From contig OZ020307.1 in the NCBI GenBank assembly GCA_963971305.1, forward strand, positions 64,849,702 through 64,913,701: 64,000 nt of DNA, in the 5' to 3' direction. The position numbers were made by a program, and so were the translations under genes. Positions 1-12,570 of this stretch are shown piece by piece (position 1 is the first letter of the stretch; the number at the start of each line of letters is the position of its first letter). The stretch is from Arcuatula senhousia (lineage: Eukaryota > Mollusca > Bivalvia > Mytilida > Mytilidae). The notes beneath the pieces were generated by a model. It saw nothing but the letters and a program-made list of their open reading frames with translations. It was not told the DNA's origin and made no database searches.

Positions 1-93
1 ACTGGAACTAAAGTTATTGTGGAAACACTAAAAAGTTAACAGACACCGACAACGACGACGACAGCGTCATACCATAATACGTCCGCAAATTTT
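1..93. repeat. Terminal fragment of an interspersed repeat
   Basis: The stretch has AAAAAGTTAACAGA followed by GACGACGAC triplets and CATACCATAATACGTCC. A related ending (AAAAAGTTAACAGAGG, then CATAATAAGTCC) closes the repeat at about 17880-18690, so both look like ends of one family. The retrotransposon at 94 abuts it directly. It has no coding potential. Confidence 0.4.
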
Positions 94-1224
94 TTGCGGT
101 CGTATAAAAAGGGGGATAAATCAAACTTGAACAATTATAGAGGTATTTCTCTCATGAGCTGCCTTTCTAAAGTTTTTAGTGCAGTCATGAATGAAAGGTT
201 GACTAATTATATCCAACCACAATATAATGCTTCTCAATTTGGATTTAGAAAAAATCATAGAACATCTGATAGTCTTTACATATTAAAGTCTTTAATAAAT
301 AAGTATCTTCACAAGAAGAAGAGAAAAATATATGCTTGTTTTGTAGATCTACAAAAAGCATTTGACTCTCTATGGAGAGATGGTCTTATGTATAAATTAA
401 ATAAACTTGGTATTGGAAAAAACATGTACTATGTATTAAAAAATCAGTTTATTAACACCGTTAATTCGTTTAAACATCAAAACATGTTCTCTAGATACTT
501 TGAAACAACTAAGGGAGTAAGACAAGGGGATTCAATCAGTCCCACTCTTTTTAATATATTCATAAATGATCTGAATAAACTGTTCGAGACAGAAAATAGT
601 AAGCCATTAGAAATGATTAATTCCAAAATTGGAAGCCTTTTATTTGCAGATGACCTCCTGATTTTATCAGAAAGTGAGGATGGTCTCCAAAATAGTCTTA
701 ATCTTTTTTCTAAAAATTGTGATCAATGGCAATTAACTGTAAATGCCAATAAAACTAAAACTACGATTTTTCAGTGTCATCCTGACAAGAAGAAAAAATC
801 TTTTATAAAATATAAAGATGCTCAGTTAGAAAATGTTAATGAATATAAATATCTTGGTTGTATGGTGAGCAGTAATGGAAATTTAACTCATACTGCTATT
901 GACTTGACTAATAAAGCAAAGAAAGTTTTGTTTTCCATAAAAAATTATACATCAGACCATAGTCAATTACCTATAAAAGCATCATGCAGTTTATTTGATA
1001 ACTTAGTTAAACCCATTCTTACTTATAATGCAGAAATTACATTTATGGACTATTTTTTAAAATTTTTTAGGGCTAAAACAAGAGCTGATAAAAATAATAG
1101 TAATTCACAAAATGTGAATGAAATTCATTATGGTTTTATTAATAAAACGCCAATAGAAAAACTTCATCTTTCCTTTTGTAAAAATATTTTAGGGACAAAA
1201 AAAGTTCCTCAAACTTGTCAGTAA
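94..1224 (+). pseudogene. LINE reverse transcriptase domain (N-terminally truncated)
   Basis: The 376-residue open frame contains the canonical non-LTR RT blocks in order: the NYRGISLMSCLSKVF finger region near residue 14, palm motif A as CFVDLQKAFDSLW near residue 82, motif B as GVRQGDSISPTLFNIFINDL near residue 142, catalytic motif C as LLFADDLLIL near residue 184, and a following NANKTKTTIF block. The catalytic aspartates are present. There is no endonuclease domain and no natural start, because the copy is truncated. The frame closes with a stop at 1222-1224 where the next frame takes over, which I read as a one-base indel. It is not expected to make a working enzyme. Confidence 0.85.
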
Positions 1225-1958
1225 GAGCTGATCTTGGAAGACTTCCAATAGAGTCTTTTATTCTTATACAAGCTCTTAACTATCTGATAAGATTAGATAA
1301 TGAAGACATTAATCCTTTATTAAAAGAATCTTTTCAATTAAATAAAGATCTAGATGAAGAAGGAATTTATACATGGTACACTTTTGTAAAACAATCTTCA
1401 GATATAATTGGCTTTAATGTGAATGAAACAAAAATATGTACTAACAAAAATGAAGTGACAAAATGCAAAGACACCATTAAAAAGAAAGTTTTGCATTACT
1501 ATGAAAACATGTTTACTTCTATGATAAAAGAGTTAAAAGAAGAAAACAAAATTTTTCTTTACAAAATTATTAAAAATAATGAATTTGAGTGTGAAAAATA
1601 TCTTCATCACCCAAATAAATTTAAAAGACAACTTATTGCAAAGTTTCGTATGAGTGATCATACACTTATGATAGAACTTGGAAGATATCAAAATATTCCT
1701 CGTTCTCTCAGAATATGCAAACTTTGTAATGAAATTGACGATGAAATGCATTTCTTCTTCACCTGTAAATATAATGAAAATATACGAAATAATTTTTATT
1801 TAAACTTTAATAACCATGATGAAAATTTTGAAAGTTTGAATAATTTTGATAAAATAAATGTCATCTTAAACCCATCAACACCAACCCAAATTAAGGCTGT
1901 ATCGTCTTTTATAGCACAGTCATTAGAACTGAGGAAGGAAGACCCTGGTCAGTCTTAG
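1215..1958 (+). pseudogene. LINE C-terminal region with CCHC-like zinc knuckle, frameshifted
   Basis: This frame continues the retrotransposon protein after the break near 1215; SVRADLGRLPIESF is the usual post-thumb block of such elements. Near residue 168 it has CKLCNEIDDEMHFFFTC, a Cys-x2-Cys...His-x4-Cys motif typical of the C-terminus of several non-LTR clades. It ends in a stop at 1956-1958, about 100 bases before the A/T-rich tail. It has no ATG start of its own and is only meaningful as the 3' half of the neighbouring RT frame. Confidence 0.75.
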
Positions 1959-2339
1959 TTTTCTAAATTGTTATTATGTCTTTATATATGTTTATATGTT
2001 ATGTGATTTGTTATTGTATCGCCATGACATGTAGTCTTGTGTTGCGTTAATAAAGATATAATAACAATGACTTTAATGTCTTCTCAAGATCATTTTGAGC
2101 ATTTAGCCTTTATTTTATTTTAAACTTATCAGTTCAAGCATAGATAACACATTATTTAATATGGCAGAAATACTTCTCCAGAATATTTTTTTTTCTTAAC
2201 CTCTGGTGCAAGAATAATTTTTTGATCACAAATCAGATTTAGAATATTTTTTAGAAAAACTAGAAAAACTGTGAGCCGCAGCTCACAAATAAATACCCCC
2301 CACCCCCCAAAAAAATTAATCAGATAAAATTTAAAATAG

Positions 2340-3420
2340 GAGATGCACATCTACATTATGTCACAAAGATTGTGTGTAGGTTTCATGAAAATCCATGCAG
2401 GGGTTTAGGAGGAGTTGCAGATAAGAGATGGGCACCCCCATGAAGTCGAATGGCTGAGTCCATGTATTGCAATGGGAAACCCCAAAATCATTCTGATCAA
2501 ACTTTCAAATAGTAGGTGCACATCTATATTATGTTACAAAGATTGTGTAAAAGTTTCATGACAATCCATCAAGGGGTTTAGGATGAGTTGTGGATAAGAG
2601 ATGGGTACCCCCCAAGTAGTTGAATGGCTAAGTCCATGTTTTGCTATAGGAAACCCCAAAAATCATTCTGATAAAATTTTAAAATAGTAGATGCACATCT
2701 ACATTTTGTCACAACAATTGTGTGTAAGTTTCATGAAAATCCATCAAAAGGTTTAGGAGGAGTTGCAGATAAGAGATGGGTACCCCCATGTAGTCAATGG
2801 CTAAGTCCATGTTTTGGTATAGGAAACCCCAAAAAACATTCTGATCAAATTTTGAAATAGTAGGTGTACATCTACATTATGTCACAAGGATTGTGTGTAA
2901 GTTTCATGAAAATCCATCAAGGGGTTTAGGAAGAGTTGCGGATAAGATGGGTACCCCCATGCAGTCGAATGGCTAAGTCCATGTTTTGCTATGGGAAACC
3001 CGAAAAACCATTCTGATCAAATTTTAAAATAGTAAGTGCACATCTTCATTATGTCACAACAATTGTGTGTAAGTTTCATGAAAATCCATCAAGGGGTTTA
3101 GGAGGAGTTGCCGATAAGAGATGGGTACCCCCATGTAGGGGAATGGCTAAGTCCATGTTTTGCTATGGGAAACTCCAAAAATCATTCTGATCAAATTTTT
3201 AAATAGTAGGTGCACATCTACATTATGTCACAAAGATTGTGTGTAAGTTTCATGAAAATCCACCAAGGGGTTTAGGAGGAGTTGTGGATAAGAGATGGGT
3301 ACCCTGAAGTGTAACGGAAGGACGGACGGACGGAAGGACGGAAGGACGGACGGACACCCCTATCACTATATACCCCCCAAGCCCCTCCCTTTCAGGTTAA
3401 ATGGTTGGTCCCTTACGACA
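2340..3420. repeat. Core-repeat element, about six units of roughly 172 bp, with (GGAC)n tail
   Basis: The block CACATCTACATTATGTCAC recurs near 2347, 2519, 2694, 2868, 3040 and 3218, each followed by AAGTTTCATGAAAATCCATC and GATGGGTACCCCCATG. After the last unit comes a GGAC/GGAA microsatellite (about 3312-3352), then CCCTATCACTATATACCCCCC. Core repeats followed by an ACGG-type microsatellite match the architecture described for bivalve pearl-like non-autonomous elements. The family name is an inference; the repeats are read directly. Confidence 0.75.
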
Positions 3421-5485
3421 CTATGAAATGGGCTCATAACAAGTTTAAGATGTAACTTCAACGAAGAGCTATTTATGCATTATTAACGCCAGAAAAATCT
3501 TTTTCAATTTTTGTGTTTAAAGATTTCAAAACAGCCTCTTTTTCAATATAAATATTACACAAATTAACAATTGTTTACCTGCACTTTTTCTTGTTATGAG
3601 CTAATTTTACCGTGATGTAATGCACTTCACCAAATGATTAGGTCAGTTGTACGGTGTGAACCCAGAAGCTAAAACATAATATCGCTGAGTTTGGCAGGGG
3701 AGAACAGAGAATGTATGTACATGTAATAAAACTCTCATCACTTTCAGCACTTAAAAGAAATAACTTTGATGGGTGGAGGTACATTTAAACAAGAGATCTT
3801 TTGTGTAAATGGTGAAATAAATATTTAGACTTAGTTTACTAAACAAAACCTCCTTTAACAAATTCTGTGTACGTCTTTTCTCAAGTGAAACTAGAATTTT
3901 ATCATTTGGGTCAAGAAATCATTGTTGGACATTTGGACTATAGAAACCTTTGGTACAATTGAACCTTATTCTATTTATCTTTAATAATACAAATAGGGTT
4001 TCAATTGCTTTTCATGCATACACTTTATACAGTAACCAGCATGATTGTATTTAAACTGCCTTCATTAACCCACTTATCTCTGTTCCTTTATTGGTTTTGG
4101 AGAATAAAGATATATATACTTAGGAATTTGATTATCTATTTTGAAACCACTTGATTGTATTATAAAGGACCCTTGGCCAGAATTATCATAAGCCTATAAA
4201 ACATTTTGAGAATTCTTCTTAAGTACCTAGTGTTTCTCTTTTACGTTCCTTTTTTCCGTTAGTGGGACTGCATATGCAGTAAACAGGAAAATGAAATAAG
4301 ATCTATTAAGCATTTAAGTTAAAAGATTAAAAAAAATAACATATTATTACAAGGATTATTCTTAGTAAAAAATATCATCTTTCATTCTTATGCAAATAAA
4401 AGCTTGACATAATTATCAAACATTTTTCCCAATTTTCAGAAAATGGATTTATGAAAGATATCTAAGCTTTACCATAGTTGATTTCACTTTAAATCACTAC
4501 CTCAGACAATATGACCTATAAAATACAAGTATCATAGATCCATAGTATTGAACCAATGCAAATAGATTTTTTTCTCTCAAAAAGTTACCCTTACAATGCT
4601 CCAATACTTTAGGTCATTCATAACTCTAGGCAGAGGTGGTTTGAGAAGTTTGACCCCCCCTAAACCTCAGTCCTTGAATCACGGTATCAAAAACCAGCCA
4701 AAAAGTTGCTGAGTACTATTAAAGGAAAGAAATCTTGTCAACAAGCTACCCTTCTGAACCCCTCTTCCAAACCCAAACCTAGGGGTATGCCATATCCTTC
4801 ACTTGTGTTATATCTGCTGTCTATTTAAAGGACAGACAATTTTTTTTTAATTTATCGAATGATACTTTGGTACAATTTAAACATGGTCTTAAGTGCATAT
4901 GTTGCACTGGGAGCAACGACCTTTAATATCATTGATTAATTATACCATTGAAGGAGAAATTTAAAATTTCTATTGAAGTATTACAAGTAGAATGTTATAT
5001 CTCTTAGATATTATGTAAAATCTCTTAGATATTACATCATTTTATTTAGAGATACCAAGTTTTTGGAAAGTTTCGAAAATATTCTTAAACCTTCAGGCCT
5101 CACGCTCCATTTACAAAAATCTTAAAGTTCCTTTACTAGAAACCAAAACTATAGAATACATATTTTAAACATTTTTTTTTTTTATCAAAACCTGAATATG
5201 TCCAATATGTCTTTTTATAATCACTAAATCATGAAAAGGGTTTGAGCAATGTAATTTTATGCATGTTAATATGATAATATTTATATTTTTTTTCATACTT
5301 TACTGTGTGTGTGTAAAGTTTAATTATGATAACATCATACCTCAAAATTAAATACTATTTAACTTAAACTTGACGAAGGACCTAAGGACAGATGTACTGA
5401 AAATGAAATTAAAACACCAATTTGTCTCTCAGTCATCTTCAGCAATAATAAGAACAAGCATTCTGAGAGTATTGCAAAACAATAC
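3421..5485. other. AT-rich non-coding stretch, no gene seen
   Basis: There is no open frame of gene-like length, no splice-flanked coding block that I can recognise and no strong tandem repeat. It may be intron of CLEC16A if that gene continues leftward. Confidence 0.5.
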
Positions 5486-5566
5486 TTAGTCCCCTACCAG
5501 CCTCATATTTCAGTCACTGGTAACAATTTGTCAAACAAAACTCATCAAGGTAAACTCACAGACAAA

Positions 5567-7405
5567 CAAGAGGCTCCCAGGAGCCTGAATCGCTCACCTG
5601 GTCTTGATGTTGACCCTATACTTTTGTAGAGCTAAATGAGCTGAAAATTTAAGCAAGCAACAGCTTTTCTCTACCTGCAATAGTTTTCATTCTATAGGCC
5701 AAAAACACGATTTTTCACCTATAAGGGGCCATAACCCCTATAAGGAGTCATCTGACAACTTCGACCCTATGGAGACTTTTGTAGAGCTAATTGAGCTTAA
5801 CATTTAAGCAAGCAACAGCTAATCTCTATCTGCAATAGTTTTCATTCTGTAGGCCAAAAACATGAAAAATCGCTTTTTTCAGGGGCCGTAACCCCTATAA
5901 GGGGTCATCTGACAACTTCGACCCTATGGAGAATTTTGTAGAGCTAAACGAGCTGAACATTTAAGCAAGCAACAGCTAATCTCTATCTGCAATAGTTTTC
6001 ATTCTGTAGGCCAAAAACATGAAAAATGGCTATTTTTCAGGGGCCGTAACCCCTGTAAGAGGTCATCTGACAACTTCGACCCTATGGAGAATTTTGTAGA
6101 GCTAAATGAGCTAAACATTTAAGCAAGCAACAGCTAATCTCTATCTGCAATAGTTTTCATTCTGTAGGACAAAAACATGAAAAATGGCTATTTTTCAGGG
6201 GCTGTAACCCCTATAAGGGGTCATCTGACAACTTCGACCCTATGGAGAATTTTGTAAAGCTAAATGAGCTGAACATTTAAGCAAGCAACAGCTAATCTCT
6301 ATCTGCAATAGTTTTCATTCTGTAGGCCAAAAACATGTAAAATCGCTATTTTTCAAGGGCCGTAACCCCTATAAGGAGTCATCTGACAACTTCGACCCTA
6401 TGGAGAATTTTGTAGAGCTAAATGATCTGAACATTTAAGCAAGCAACAGCTAATCTCTATCTGCAATAGTTTTCATTCTGTAGGACAAAAACATTAAAAA
6501 ATCGCTATTTTTCAGGGGCCGTAACCCCTATAAGGGGTCATCTGACAACTTCGACCCTATGGAGAATTTTGTAGAGCTCAATGAGCTGAACATTTCAGCA
6601 AGCAACAGCTAATCTCTATGTGCAATAGTTTTCATTCTGTAGGCCAAAAACATGAAAAAATGCCATTTTTCAGGGGTCGTAACCCCTATAAGGGATCATC
6701 TGACAACTTCGATCCTATGGAGACTTTCGTAGAGCTAAATGAGCTAAACATTTTAGCAAGCAACAGCTAATCACTATCTGCAATAGTTTTCATTCTGTAG
6801 GCCAAAAACATGAAAAATGGCTATTTTTCACCTTTAAGGGGCCGTAACCCCTATAAGGGGTCATCTGACAACTTCGACCCTATGGAGACTTTTGTAGAGT
6901 TAAATGAGCTGAACATTTAAGCAAGCAACAGCTAATCTCTATCTGCAATAGTTTTCATTCTGTAGGCCAAAAACATGAAAAAATGCAATTTTTCACCTTT
7001 AAGGGGCCGTAACCCCTATAAGGGGTCATCTGACAACTTTGACCAAATGGAGACTTTTGTAGAGCTTTTGATGCTGAATCAGTAGCGTGGCCTCAGATTT
7101 CCTCTATCTCTTATACTTTTTGATTTATAAGCCAAAAACAGTAGTCTGACCCCCCTAGTCTATTTTTAGTAACGGCGGCCATGTTTTTCAACGGATCAAA
7201 AATCAAAACACAAGTTTGGTGCAGGACACCCTAAGGATCATTCATACCAAGTTTCATTAAATTCTGTTTGGTAGTTTCAGAGGAGAAGATTTTTGAAAAA
7301 TTGTTAACAGACGACGACGACGACAGACGACGACAGACGACAGACGACGACGACGGACGCCAAGTGATGGTAATAGCTCACATGGACCTTCGGTCCAGGT
7401 GAGCT
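5567..7405 (+). mobile_element. Hairpin-ended non-autonomous element with core repeats of about 157 bp (copy 1)
   Basis: The left end has the palindrome GGCTCCCAGGAGCC (5572-5585), then CGCTCACCTG. The interior holds about nine units, each with GAGCTGAACATTTAAGCAAG and CCCCTATAAGGGGTCATCTG. Next comes a GACGAC microsatellite and a 31-nt terminal stem-loop (7375-7405) ending CAGGTGAGCT. The end motifs GCTCACCTG and CAGGTGAGC are mutually inverted. It is inserted in an A-run of the host TIR element. Core repeats plus microsatellite plus 3' hairpin resemble pearl/Helentron-derived elements; that class is inferred. Confidence 0.7.
7375..7405 (+). other. Terminal stem-loop of hairpin-ended element copy 1
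   Basis: The arms AGCTCACATGGACC and GGTCCAGGTGAGCT pair over 14 positions around a TTC loop, with one A/G mismatch at the eighth base. The same mismatch sits at the same place in two other copies whose stem sequence differs. Confidence 0.7.
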
Positions 7406-7762
7406 AAAAATCAGTTCATTATCTATAAGCATTTAGAAAAAAAATGTGGAAAACTGAAATTTTAGTGATTTTTCAAAGTTCAAAGGGCCATAACTCCCAT
7501 AAAAAATTGTGGACCGGCACAAAACTCAAACTTGATCTGTAACTTATCAAGGTACACTCACATACCAAAAATCAGTTTCTTATCTATAAGCGTTTAGAAA
7601 AAAAGTGCGGAAAACTGGTATTTTAGTGAATTTTCAAAGTTCAAAGAGCCATAACTCCCATACAAAATCGTGGACAGACAGAAAACTCAAACTTGATCTG
7701 TAACTCATCAAGGTAAACTCACATACCAAAAATCAGTTCATTATCTATAAGCGTTTAGAAAA

Positions 7763-9733
7763 CAAGAGGCTCCCAGGAGCCTGAATCGCTCACCTGTCAT
7801 ATGTGCCTGAAGTAAAGGTTATAAGGCAAAAATTATTTAACGTTGAAAGGGTCATAAGATTAATAAGGGGGTCATCTGACAATATGGTGGATCTAAAGGT
7901 GCTGATCACTTTTGTTGTCAATCAAAATCTAAAAATCTGTCACCCTTTTTGAGTTATTTGCAAAAAAATGCAGTTTAACCTAATGTTCTATTTTTAGCCA
8001 CAGCGGCCATGTTTTACAACCAATCAAAAATCCCCACAACAGTTCTATACACCTAATAATAATAAACAATAATACAAAGTTTGGTTCCATTTGGACTTAA
8101 AGTGTCAGAGGAGTTAACATTTTCAATATAAGGAAATGCAGTTAAAATGCTCAATTTTGACGTTCCAAGGGCAATAACTCCTCAAAGGAAAGGTCCTACA
8201 ACGTTGACCCTGTTACAAATTTTGTAGATCTTGATGCGCTTAACAATATGCAATTTAAATTTCTCAAATATCTTGTATAGTTTTCAAGATATTGAGCTAA
8301 CTGCTAAACAGGTGCAAAATTTGCAAAAAATCCACAAAAGGGCAATAACTCCTACATGGGTTGTTGAATTTTCTTCAAAATTTCAGAGCAGGTAGATCTT
8401 GTGGTGCTGACCACTTTTGTTCCCAATCAAAATTTTGAAATCTGTCACCGTTTTAGAGTTATTTGCAAAAAACTGCCATTTACCCCTATGTTCTATTTTT
8501 AGCCACAGCGGCCATGTTTTACGACCAATCAAAAATCCCCACATCAGTTCTGTACACCTAATGCTAATAAACAACTATACCAAGTTTGGTTCCATTTGGA
8601 CTTAAAGTGTCAGAGGAGTTAACGTTTTCAATGTAATGAGGAAATGCTGTTGAAATGCTAAATTTTGACGTTCTAAGGGCAATAACTCCTAAAAAGAAAG
8701 GTCCTACAACGTTGACACTATTACATATTTTGTAGATCTTGATGTGCTTAACAATATGCAATTTAAATTTCTCAAATATCTAGTATAGTTTTCAAGATAT
8801 TGAGCTAAACAGGTGCAAAATTTGCCTAAAAATCCACAAAAAGGGCAATAACTCCTACATGGGTTGTTGGATTTTCTTCAAAATTTCAGAGCTGGTAGAT
8901 CTTGCGGTGCTGATCACTTTTGTTCCCAATCAAAATTTTGAAATCTGTCACCGTTTTAGAGTTATTTGCAAAAAACTGCCATTTACCTCTATGTTCTTTT
9001 TTTAGCCACAGCGGCCATGTTTTACGACAAATCAAAAAACCCCACATCAGTTCTATACACCTAATGCTAATAAACAACTATACCAAGTTTGGTTTCATTT
9101 GGACTTAAAGTGTCAGAGGAGTTAACGTTTTCAATGTAATGAGGAAATGCTGTTAAAATGCTAAATTTTGACGTTCTAAGGGCAATAACTCCTAGAAGGA
9201 AAGGTCCTACAACGTTGACCCTGTTACATATTTTGTAGATCTTGATGTGCTTAACAATATGCAATTTAAATTTCTCAAATATCTAGTGTAGTTTTCAAGA
9301 TATTGAGCTAAACAGGTGCAAAATTTGCAAAAAATCCACAAAAAGGGCAATAACTCCTACATGGGTCGTTGGATTTTCTTCAAAATTTCAGGGTAGGTAG
9401 ATCTTGAGGTGCTGATCACTTTTACCCATGCCAGAATTTTGATATCTGTAGCCGTTTTTGAGTTATTTGCAAAAAACTGCATTTTACCCCTATGTTCTAT
9501 TTTTAGCCATGGCGGCCATGTTTTACGTTGAATCAAAAATCCCCACATCAGTTCTAAGCACCGAATGCTAACGAACAACCATACCAAGTTTGGTTGCAAT
9601 TGGACTTATGGTGTCAGAGGAGTTAACGTTTTAAAAAGTTTACGGACGACGGACGACGGACGACGGACGACGGACGGACGACGGACGCCAAGTGATGACA
9701 ATAGCTCACATGACCCTTCGGGTCAGGTGAGCT
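7763..9733 (+). mobile_element. Hairpin-ended non-autonomous element (copy 2)
   Basis: It has the same left palindrome as copy 1 (7768-7781), an interior of about three long units of roughly 500 bp (GTTTTACGACCAATCAAAAATCCCC... near 8515, 9017 and 9520), a GACGGACGACGG microsatellite at 9645-9690, and a terminal stem-loop with CCCTTCGGG apex ending CAGGTGAGCT at 9733. It is inserted in an A-run (GCGTTTAGAAAA / AAAAAGCGCAG) of the same host element as copy 1. Open frames inside are repeats of each other and look like chance. Confidence 0.7.
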
Positions 9734-10129
9734 AAAAAGCGCAGAAAACTGAAATTTTAGTGAATTTTCAAAGTTCAAAGGGCCATAACTCCCATAAAAA
9801 ATTGTTGACCGGCAGGAAACATAAACTTGATCTGTAACTCATCAAGGTAAACTCACATACCAAAAATCAGTTCATTATCTATAAGCGTTAAGAAAAAAGT
9901 GCTGAAAACTGAGGCGTGACAGACAGACGGACAGAGCGCAAACCTATAGTCCCCATCGGCTTTTGCCGGTAGGGTAGGGGACTAATAAATTCAATTCATA
10001 AAGACTCTTAAATACTTCTGGTTCATGTGTATGTTTTTAATAACTTAACAGTAACTGCCTTTTTAGAAAAACTGCAAACAACCCATTAAAATGTGAACAC
10101 CAAAAGAGGAATAAATACACAAGATATTA

Positions 10130-10600
10130 ACCTTTTACACAAAGAAGTACAAGTTTCTTCAAAAAGAATTTTAAACATGAAATTTTAAAGAAATTAAAAG
10201 GGGATGTGTAGCTTGAGAGCACTTAAAACACTATTGTAGTATTTGTTGATAAAAAAACAACTTGTATAAATTTTAATGCCTACAATTCATTTAATAGCTC
10301 TTTTAAAACAGTTGTTACAAAATACTCAGATTTCCAAGAATTTTATTTCCATGCATGGTTTTGCATAATTCCTAAAAGAAGTCATTTCTTTAAAAACAAA
10401 AAAGAAAGATTTAAAACATGAAATTTTAAACAAATTATTGAAAAAGGAACATCATCTTTAGTCAAGAGCACTTGAAATACTATGGTTGGTTAAAAAAAAA
10501 CAACCAAAACAACTCCCATAAATTCAATATCTACAATTATTTTTAAATGCCCTTTTAAAACAGTTGTTACAAATGTTCAGATTTCCAAGAATTTTGAGGG
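10130..10600. repeat. Diverged direct repeat, two copies of about 240 bp
   Basis: The blocks ACATGAAATTTTAAA, GAGCACTTRAAA, CCTACAATT / TCTACAATT, CTTTTAAAACAGTTGTTACA and CAGATTTCCAAGAATTTT occur twice in the same order, about 240 bases apart. The copies are old, with many substitutions and indels. Confidence 0.6.
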
Positions 10601-10779
10601 ATTGTTTTTGCATATTTTATCATCATTTCCTATTGTAAATTACAATATTTTGATATTATCAATATATATTTTGTTTCTTTCCATTTTGTTTCCTTAAGGA
10701 AAGTCTGTAATCTATAACCTATTTATTTGGCTTTTGGTTCACAATTTTTGTGTACAATGTCAAGTTCACAAGCCATAAA

Positions 10780-10990
10780 CTCGTTTGAACATTTTCAATA
10801 AGAAGCAAAGAGGCACCAATGCGACATACAAGTGTCATAAGTCCAAATGAGCAACAACAAAACCAGGAAACATGAATGAGAACAGCAAGAAGAAACACCA
10901 AACATAAACAAACACAAAATCAACCAAACAGAAATTCAAATCATAACAAGAAAGAACTCAGGTGCTCCAGAACAGTAAGCAGTTCCTACT
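10780..10990 (-). repeat. Interspersed repeat family R1, copy 1
   Basis: Read on the minus strand, it contains GAGCACCTGAGTTC, TCTTGTTATGA, GGTTGATTTTG, CCTGGTTTTGTTG and ACATTGGTGC-like blocks in the same order as 14475-14635 and, in part, 38900-39020. The motif is one I associate from memory with very common mussel repeats; that link is not verified here. Confidence 0.5.
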
Positions 10991-12441
10991 TTCTATAGCA
11001 CACATGTCGCACTGCCAATTGTCAATTCAGACCACTTTACTAATGAATCATGCACACACAGATACATATCATGTTCATCCAGCAGCAATATTCACATTTG
11101 ACAACAATTTGTCTGATGGACCACACGGTCTGTGTCTACTAAACAATGGGTCTAGTGTTCAGCAATAATGATTGTGAAGTCTGTTCTGGTTAAATTAACT
11201 ATTAACAAAATAATTTTCTGTTTTTTCAATAGAAAATGTGTTTCCATTTCATTTCATTCAATATTTCAGTTATAAATAATAATGCCCGTAATAATGATAG
11301 ACAATGTTAAGAAAATGTCTTTAACAGTTCTATTATAATATGATAATACTTTTGATCAGGCTGTTGATGTCACAGGGACTTTAACTTTAATCATTTACAT
11401 AATTTTTTTTAAAAATGGACACTCTACATGTTTTATTGAGTAGGGCGTTGATATCATTGACCAAAATTCTAGCCCCTATGGTTGGTGACACATTGCTATC
11501 TTCCAATCTTATGACTTTTGATCTAGCCATAAAACAAAGCCAGGGAAACTATTATACTTGAAAATACATAGATGTTGCATAGATAATTTTCACTTGTTAA
11601 ACAGATGAAAAATGGGATGAATTTTTCCATACTATTCATTTTACAAAGCAACTAAATTCTACCTAGTTATATCAAATAAACACAAGATTTTCCAAATGTG
11701 TAATTGTTAAAAAAAAAGTTTCTGAGGTTGCCTGACAGACTTGGATGGGTTGAACTGGGGATGTAGCAAACATTTACTTTAGATGTTTGGCTCTTATGTT
11801 GTAAATAATTAAACTAGACATTACAACAATCAATCAATTCATAAATAATTATATTATGATCTAAGGGAGATAATTCAATTGATTAAATACAACAATTTAC
11901 AGCAAAATAATTGTGTTGCACATAAAACATGTAAAATATTAAAAATAAAAGTTGCCAAAGAAAAATTACATTCTGAAAAAATTATCATTTACAACTGACA
12001 TTGTTAAAGAGATCTCCTAGAGAAGAAGGGCATATATATCTGGCAAGTGGGTGTACCGAAATATAGTTATGCTTGGTCCAATGGAACAAATGGCAATAAG
12101 TTTTGCCTCCAGATCTCAACATCTAATTTCTAGGATGAGTTGCCAAAATGAGATGAGAACCTTGAAGTGAAACTGATGCGGATGGACAAATGGATTGAAG
12201 ACTTATCCCTTTCCTTTTTATACCCCCTACTTTTAAAGCCGGGCATACAATAAAATTGAGAGAGTCCTAAAAATAGTCAATGAAATTTTCATCCATGAAT
12301 AAATCTTAGAGTTATAATTGTAACTTACTAAACCACTACACCACAAGATCTTTGAAAAACATTGTTCAATCTATACAGAATTCTTGTACTGTTTTATTTG
12401 ATAGGTGTGACCTTTATCATTACATGAAGCATTAGACTTAC

Positions 12442-12570
12442 CCTTCTGGCACGCTCCACTTCTCCACATGGTAATCTCTTAGAAAAGGCAATCCCTGTCA
12501 AAGGTGTTCCGGTAGGGGGTAACAGTATAGAGGCATCCATCGTCAAATATTCTACATTTAATGGGCGATT
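12442..12570 (-). CDS. CLEC16A: CLEC16A exon 18
   Basis: The 129-bp exon has acceptor CTGACAG and donor AGG/GTAAGT. It encodes [17 protein letters not shown], then [20 protein letters not shown] and VERARR, the most conserved block of the C-terminal half. It is the last exon that I could recognise going leftward. Confidence 0.95.

Larger units (their letters stand above)
94..2067 (+). mobile_element. 5'-truncated non-LTR (LINE-type) retrotransposon
   Basis: The element starts inside the reverse transcriptase domain and runs through the C-terminal region to an A/T-rich 3' end (AATAAAGATATAATAACAA). No LTRs, integrase or RNase H are seen. Missing N-terminal sequence, a frameshift near 1215 and a short 3' tail are typical of a dead LINE copy made by incomplete target-primed reverse transcription. 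The clade is not assigned. It lies in same-strand orientation to threonine aldolase and opposite to CLEC16A. Confidence 0.85.
5486..9985. mobile_element. TIR element with 13-bp ends, split by two nested insertions
   Basis: The left end TTAGTCCCCTACC (5486-5498) is the exact inverse of GGTAGGGGACTAA (9973-9985). Between the ends are units of the type CCATAACTCCCATA...CTCATCAAGGTAAACTCACATACCAAAAATCAG at 5540, 7430-7760 and 9740-9900, plus a CATCGGCTTTTGCCGGTA stem-loop near the right end. This host sequence is interrupted at 5567-7405 and 7763-9733. No transposase frame is seen, so it is non-autonomous. It could be Helitron-like or a DNA-transposon derivative. Confidence 0.65.
9986..12441. other. 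AT-rich non-coding stretch, presumed CLEC16A intron or downstream sequence
   Basis: No further CLEC16A exon was recognised here. It holds a diverged direct repeat (10130-10600), one member of an interspersed family (10780-10990) and a short minus-strand TGGTGTAGTGGTTTAG near 12325-12340 that resembles a tRNA A box of a decayed SINE. Confidence 0.45.

Noticed and set aside
8383..9599. Short frames inside the hairpin-ended element copy 2
   Set aside because: They are the same frame repeated in successive internal units and present on both strands, so they are repeat shadows.
10719..11168. Short frames near interspersed repeat R1
   Set aside because: No splice signals or family resemblance; the region is repeat-derived.
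12320..12345. tRNA gene on the minus strand
   Set aside because: Only an A-box-like TGGTGTAGTGGTTTAG is present; there is no B box at the right distance and no cloverleaf.
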